Assembly: GCA_023958085.1 (NCBI GenBank)
Contig: JAMLGI010000009.1
Span: 48,431-112,430, forward strand
DNA: 64,000 nucleotides
From: Solirubrobacterales bacterium
GTDB lineage: Bacteria; Actinomycetota; Thermoleophilia; Solirubrobacterales; 70-9
Direction of reading: 5' to 3'
Shown: one piece after another, positions 60,917-64,000 of the stretch
Position numbering within the stretch: position 1 is the first letter of the stretch
Layout of the letters: the number at the start of each line of letters is the position of its first letter
Position numbers and translations under genes: made by a program
Notes under the pieces: generated by a model
The model's input: the letters and a program-made list of their open reading frames with translations, nothing else
Told to the model about the DNA's origin: nothing
Databases searched by the model: none

Positions 60917-61654
60917 TCACCGGCCCTCGAACAGCCGGTCGGCGAGTTCCGGCGGGAGTCCGGCATCGAGGATGGCAGCTGCCGCTTCGGCCACCGGATA
61001 CCCGGTCCGGCGGAACTCGACCCGGGAGGAATCGAGATCGAGCAACGCCCAGGCGGCCCGGGGGTCGCCGTCCCGTGGCTGGCCAACCGAACCGGGGTTG
61101 ATCAGCCACTTGCCGAACTCGAGGTCCCGTTCGGTTCCCTCCGGGGCGAGAACGGCAGATACCCGGCTGGTCTCATCCACCCGGGTGAAGTACAGCGCGA
61201 GGTGGGAGTGGCCGATCAGGGAGATCCGCTGGGGCTGAAAGCCGATGTTGTCGGCGGCCAGTTCGCTGTCCACCACGTACTCCCAGACCGGGTCACGGGG
61301 GGAGGCGTGGTAGACGCCGATCCCCTCGCGTTCGGATGAGCTTCCGCCGAGTTGCTCCAGCAGGGCCAGCCCCTCGTTTCCGAGTTCCTCCCGGGTCCAG
61401 ATCGCTGCGCGGGCCGCCCCCGGGCTGAACACCGAGATGTCGATCTTCCCGGTGGCCGCCAGGTCGTGGTTTCCGCTGAGGCAGATCTCACAGCGATCAA
61501 GCAGCAGCTCCAGGCACTGGCGGGGCCGGGCCCCGTAGCCGACCGCGTCACCGAGACACCAGATTTCATCGGCCCCGGATTTCTCCACGTCGGCCAGAAC
61601 CGCGTTCAGGGCGGGCAGGTTGGCGTGGATGTCGGAAATCACGGCGACGCGCAT
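60917..61654 (-). CDS. metallophosphoesterase, YfcE/Mre11-like calcineurin fold
   Basis: A 245-residue two-metal phosphoesterase. Ligand motifs are RVAVISDIHANLPALNAVL (DxH), EIWCLGDAVGYGARP (GDxxGYG), CLSGNHDLAAT (GNHD), and IGHSHLALYF (GHxH) with WLINPGSVGQPRDGDPRA. The GYG/NPGS style matches predicted phosphodiesterases of unclear substrate. ATG 61654 begins at the first strand; the longer frame crosses the divergent promoter and is rejected. Confidence 0.9.
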   Translation of the reverse strand: MRVAVISDIHANLPALNAVLADVEKSGADEIWCLGDAVGYGARPRQCLELLLDRCEICLSGNHDLAATGKIDISVFSPGAARAAIWTREELGNEGLALLEQLGGSSSEREGIGVYHASPRDPVWEYVVDSELAADNIGFQPQRISLIGHSHLALYFTRVDETSRVSAVLAPEGTERDLEFGKWLINPGSVGQPRDGDPRAAWALLDLDSSRVEFRRTGYPVAEAAAAILDAGLPPELADRLFEGR

Positions 61655-61683
61655 GGGTTCGTCCGGGCACCCGGCCGAGCCCG

Positions 61684-61690
61684 TATCGTA
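61684..61690. promoter_or_regulatory. overlapping divergent -10 boxes
   Basis: The 7-bp TATCGTA contains TATCGT on the plus strand (8 nt before the M48 ATG at 61698, leaderless) and TACGAT on the minus strand (about 30 nt before the phosphoesterase ATG at 61654). RNA polymerase could use only one at a time. Confidence 0.45.
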
Positions 61691-61697
61691 GTCACCG

Positions 61698-62984
61698 ATG
61701 AATCCGGGCTCCCCAGCGGCAGGGCGGCTGAAGCTCTCCGGCCTGTTCCTCGCCGCCGCCGGGGCTCTCCTGGTCGCCTGGGTTCTGGCTCTTCTGTTCG
61801 CAGCGCCGTTGAGAACCGGCCCGGTCGACCTCGAACGCGCCGGGGCGGTGATCGAGTCGAAACTCGGCTCCGGGGAGATCGAGCGGGCCGAGGAGTACCG
61901 GTCCGGCCAGCGGCGGATCGCGGCGGCTTCGATCACCCTGGATCTGGTGCTGCTGGGGCTTCTCGCGTTCTGGCGACCGGCTCCGTTCCGACGGCTGCTG
62001 GCCCGGCTGGACCGCCGCCCGATCCTCGGGGCGGGGCTGGTCGGGGCGGGGCTGGCCGCCCTGGTTGCGGTGGCCGGGATCCCGCTCGGCCTGCTGGCGC
62101 TGGAACGTGGACGGGATTACGGCCTGATCAGCCAGGGGATCGGGGGATGGGTTGGTGACCTGGTCGTCTCGACCGGGATCACGATGCTGCTGGCCGCCGT
62201 CGGTGCGGCGGTCGCGATGGTCCTGTGGAGGCGGCTCGAAGGGAGATTCTGGCTGGCGGCCTCGGTCCTCGCGATCGGATATGCCGTGATCAGCGTCTGG
62301 CTCTGGCCGGTCCTCGTCTCACCGCTCTTCAACCGGTTCGAACCGCTCCCGGACGGCCCGGTGCGGCGCGAGGTCTTCAGCCTGGCGGATCGGGCCGGGG
62401 TCGACCTGGGTCAGGTGCTGGAAGTCGATGCGAGCCGCCGTTCGACCGGGTTGAACGCGTACGTTGACGGAATCGGGTCAACTCGACGAATGGTGATCTA
62501 CGACAATGCCTTGAGGGATCTGAACCCGGAGGAGCTCAGGTCTCTGTTTGCCCATGAACTCACGCACGCGGATTCGAACGACCTTCGCCGGGGACTGGCC
62601 TACGCGATCCTGATCATCCCGCTGGGAGCTCTCTCCCTGCAGTTCGCGACCCGGCTCCTGGTCAGGCGATCCGGCGATGATCCGGGCGGCCCCGGGGTGA
62701 TCCCGGCTCTGGCTTTCGGCCTCACGGTCGCAACCCTGGTCCTGAGCGTGCCGGGAAACTGGCTCTCACGCCGGGTGGAGGCCAACGCCGATGCCGGGGC
62801 GATCGCGTTGACCGGTAGCCACGGGCTGGTCGAGCTCCAGCTCCGGCTGGCCCGGGAGAACCTGGCCGACCCCGACCCGCCGGGAGCCTGGCAGTTTCTG
62901 TTCGGAACCCATCCGACCACGCTGGAACGGATCGGGATGGCCGAGGCGATCGGGGCCGGCCCGGTCGGGAAGGGAGGAGAGTGA
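61698..62984 (+). CDS. M48 family membrane metallopeptidase (Ste24-like)
   Basis: A 428-residue integral membrane zinc protease of family M48. The zinc site HELTH is near residue 286 (LRSLFAHELTHADSNDL), and the third ligand Glu is in RRVEANADAGAIALTG (about 360). About six or seven hydrophobic segments surround it, and the front half (SPLFNRFEPLPDGPVRREVF, STGLNAYVDGIGSTRRMVIY) matches CAAX-protease-type Ste24 relatives. ATG 61698. It overlaps rlmH by 4 bp. Substrate unknown; membrane-protein quality control is plausible. Confidence 0.9.
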   Translation: MNPGSPAAGRLKLSGLFLAAAGALLVAWVLALLFAAPLRTGPVDLERAGAVIESKLGSGEIERAEEYRSGQRRIAAASITLDLVLLGLLAFWRPAPFRRLLARLDRRPILGAGLVGAGLAALVAVAGIPLGLLALERGRDYGLISQGIGGWVGDLVVSTGITMLLAAVGAAVAMVLWRRLEGRFWLAASVLAIGYAVISVWLWPVLVSPLFNRFEPLPDGPVRREVFSLADRAGVDLGQVLEVDASRRSTGLNAYVDGIGSTRRMVIYDNALRDLNPEELRSLFAHELTHADSNDLRRGLAYAILIIPLGALSLQFATRLLVRRSGDDPGGPGVIPALAFGLTVATLVLSVPGNWLSRRVEANADAGAIALTGSHGLVELQLRLARENLADPDPPGAWQFLFGTHPTTLERIGMAEAIGAGPVGKGGE

Positions 62985-63397
62985 AGGTAACGGTGCTCGC
63001 GGTGGGCAGGATCAAGGCTCCGTTCGCCGAGGCCGAGGCCCGCTACCTCAAGCTGGCCCGGCCCCGGGAACGGATCGAGGTGATCGAGGTGAAGGACGAT
63101 GCCGCCCTGCTGCGGCGGGTCGACCCTCGCCATCACTCGGTGAGTCTCGACCCGGAGAGCAACGGAATGAGTTCTGAAGAGTGGGCCCGATGGCTCGACC
63201 GGCGTCGACACGAGGGGCGGGACCTGACCTTCCTGATCGGCGGTCCGGCCGGCCTGCCCGGGGAGGTCCGGGAGCGGGCTGCGGAGTCCGTTTCGCTTGG
63301 CCGGCACACCATGGCCCACCAGCTCGCCCGGGTCGTCCTGCTGGAACAGATCTTTCGGGCCGGCAAGATAATCGCCGGTGAGCGTTATCACCTCTGA
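62981..63397 (+). CDS. rlmH: 23S rRNA (pseudouridine-1915-N3)-methyltransferase
   Basis: A 138-residue SPOUT methyltransferase that methylates helix 69 of 23S rRNA. It shows KVTVLAVGRIKAPFAEAEAR, SLDPESNGMSSEEWARWLD, LTFLIGGPAGLPGEVRERA (the SAM-binding knot loop), SVSLGRHTMAHQLARVVLLE and RAGKIIAGERYHL at the C-terminus, a hallmark of RlmH. GTG 62981 overlaps the M48 stop. Slightly shorter than E. coli RlmH (155) but complete. Confidence 0.94.
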   Translation: MKVTVLAVGRIKAPFAEAEARYLKLARPRERIEVIEVKDDAALLRRVDPRHHSVSLDPESNGMSSEEWARWLDRRRHEGRDLTFLIGGPAGLPGEVRERAAESVSLGRHTMAHQLARVVLLEQIFRAGKIIAGERYHL

Positions 63398-63466
63398 CCG
63401 AGGATCTGCGCGCGCCATCCGCGGCCGCCCCGGGTGAGGTTGGCGAGACGGTCGGCGCGGGATGTC

Positions 63467-63472
63467 TAGGAT
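63467..63472 (+). promoter_or_regulatory. -10 box of argS
   Basis: TAGGAT, 7 nt before the GTG at 63480; leaderless spacing. Confidence 0.5.
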
Positions 63473-63479
63473 CAGCGGC

Positions 63480-64000
63480 GTGAACTCAGATCACCAGCAG
63501 GAAACTCCCGCAGCGTCCGTGGATCCGGTCCGGCACCTGCGCTCGATCGTTGCCACCGCCACCCGGGAGCTCGCCCCCGATCTGGACGCAGAACCTGCAC
63601 TCGATCCCTCTCCCCGGCCGGAGATGGGTGACTACAGCACCAACGCGGCGATGATCCTGGCCAAGCCGCTCGGCCGGTCCCCGCGTGAGATCGCCGCCGA
63701 CCTCGCCGGCAGGATCGGCGAGCTGCTGGCCGGAACGGTCGAACGCTGCGAGGTTGCCGGTCCCGGGTTCATCAACCTGCACCTCGGCGATCGGTGGTAC
63801 CGGGACGCGGCGGCCGCGATCGCCGCAACCGGCGGGGCCCCGGTCGGACCGGTGGCGGCCCCGGACAGGGCGATCGTCGAGTTCGTATCGGCCAACCCGA
63901 CCGGTCCCCTGACCGCGGCCTCGGGGCGGCACGCAGCCTACGGGGACGCCCTCTCCAGCCTGCTTTCCGCGACCGGTCACGAGGTGACCCGGGAGTACTA
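63480..64000 (+). CDS. argS: arginyl-tRNA synthetase, N-terminal part, cut by window end
   Basis: The first 173 residues of a class I arginyl-tRNA synthetase. The Add-1 tRNA-binding domain is clear (EMGDYSTNAAMILAKPLGRS, PREIAADLAGRI, EVAGPGFINLHL), followed by IVEFVSANPTGPL at the entrance of the catalytic domain. The HIGH motif, normally HVGHxR here, reads TAASGRHAAYGD, so both HIGH histidines appear replaced. The frame is open to the window end. GTG 63480 is 7 nt after TAGGAT. The C-terminal KMSK region is outside the window. Confidence 0.88.
   Translation, partial: MNSDHQQETPAASVDPVRHLRSIVATATRELAPDLDAEPALDPSPRPEMGDYSTNAAMILAKPLGRSPREIAADLAGRIGELLAGTVERCEVAGPGFINLHLGDRWYRDAAAAIAATGGAPVGPVAAPDRAIVEFVSANPTGPLTAASGRHAAYGDALSSLLSATGHEVTREY

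Overview
This is a 64 kb stretch of very GC-rich, densely packed chromosome from an actinobacterium. A Thermoleophilia/Solirubrobacterales-type bacterium is the most likely source, but that is inference from gene content and style, not from a marker gene. Supporting signs are the uvrC-rapZ and gap-pgk-tpi order, an Rpf-like wall lytic enzyme, a Tad-pilin gene set, PHO-box-like 11-bp repeats, and many genes whose -10 box (TANNNT) lies only 6-9 nt before a GTG, ATG or TTG start, as expected for leaderless mRNAs. No rRNA, tRNA, CRISPR array, phage or transposase gene was seen. About 60 protein genes are called, two of them cut by the window ends (GH15 at the left, argS at the right).

Layout. 1-9 kb: GH15 hydrolase (partial), ABC-F ATPase, a large membrane PAS-GGDEF-EAL protein, a DtxR-like regulator, and a polar amino-acid ABC transporter. 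9-19 kb: a giant secreted subtilase-like protein with a propeller-like C-terminal half, an RDD membrane protein, a lipoate ligase-like protein, an Rpf-like enzyme, a degenerate Ppx-like protein with an HD hydrolase, and an HDAC-family deacetylase. Three copies of a ~46-bp palindrome lie in the two convergent intergenic gaps here. 19-32 kb: a phosphate/polyphosphate supercluster (PhoB-like regulator, pstSCAB, ppx, CHAD protein, ppk1, DUF47 protein, pit) followed by two small membrane proteins and an EEP-family hydrolase.

32-37 kb: purM on the minus strand; two TadE-like pseudopilin genes and a third gene fusing a Tad membrane segment to a VanY carboxypeptidase and a lytic transglycosylase; a Phd/PIN toxin-antitoxin pair; and an enoyl-CoA hydratase. 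37-56 kb: uvrC-rapZ, then about 10.7 kb of transport and catabolic genes, then gap-pgk-tpi-gpmI. In many actinobacteria yvcK and whiA follow rapZ and lead on to gap, so this block looks interrupted. The intervening genes are an ABC-2 exporter and a FadR-type-regulated cluster: RidA, Liv binding protein, GntR/FCD regulator, LivH, fused LivM-LivG, LivF, a gamma-glutamyltransferase-family enzyme, two half-size TauE-like exporters, and a VOC protein. 56-64 kb: tgt, a second ABC-2 system, a Ser/Thr kinase with its lipoprotein neighbour, a metallophosphoesterase, an M48 protease, rlmH and the start of argS.

The most interesting candidates are the Tad-VanY-SLT fusion; the RidA/Liv/GGT/TauE island with a visible promoter, FadR-type palindrome and internal stem-loop; the convergent-gap palindrome family; an argS whose HIGH motif appears to be replaced; and two CTG starts overlapping the preceding stop as CTGA.
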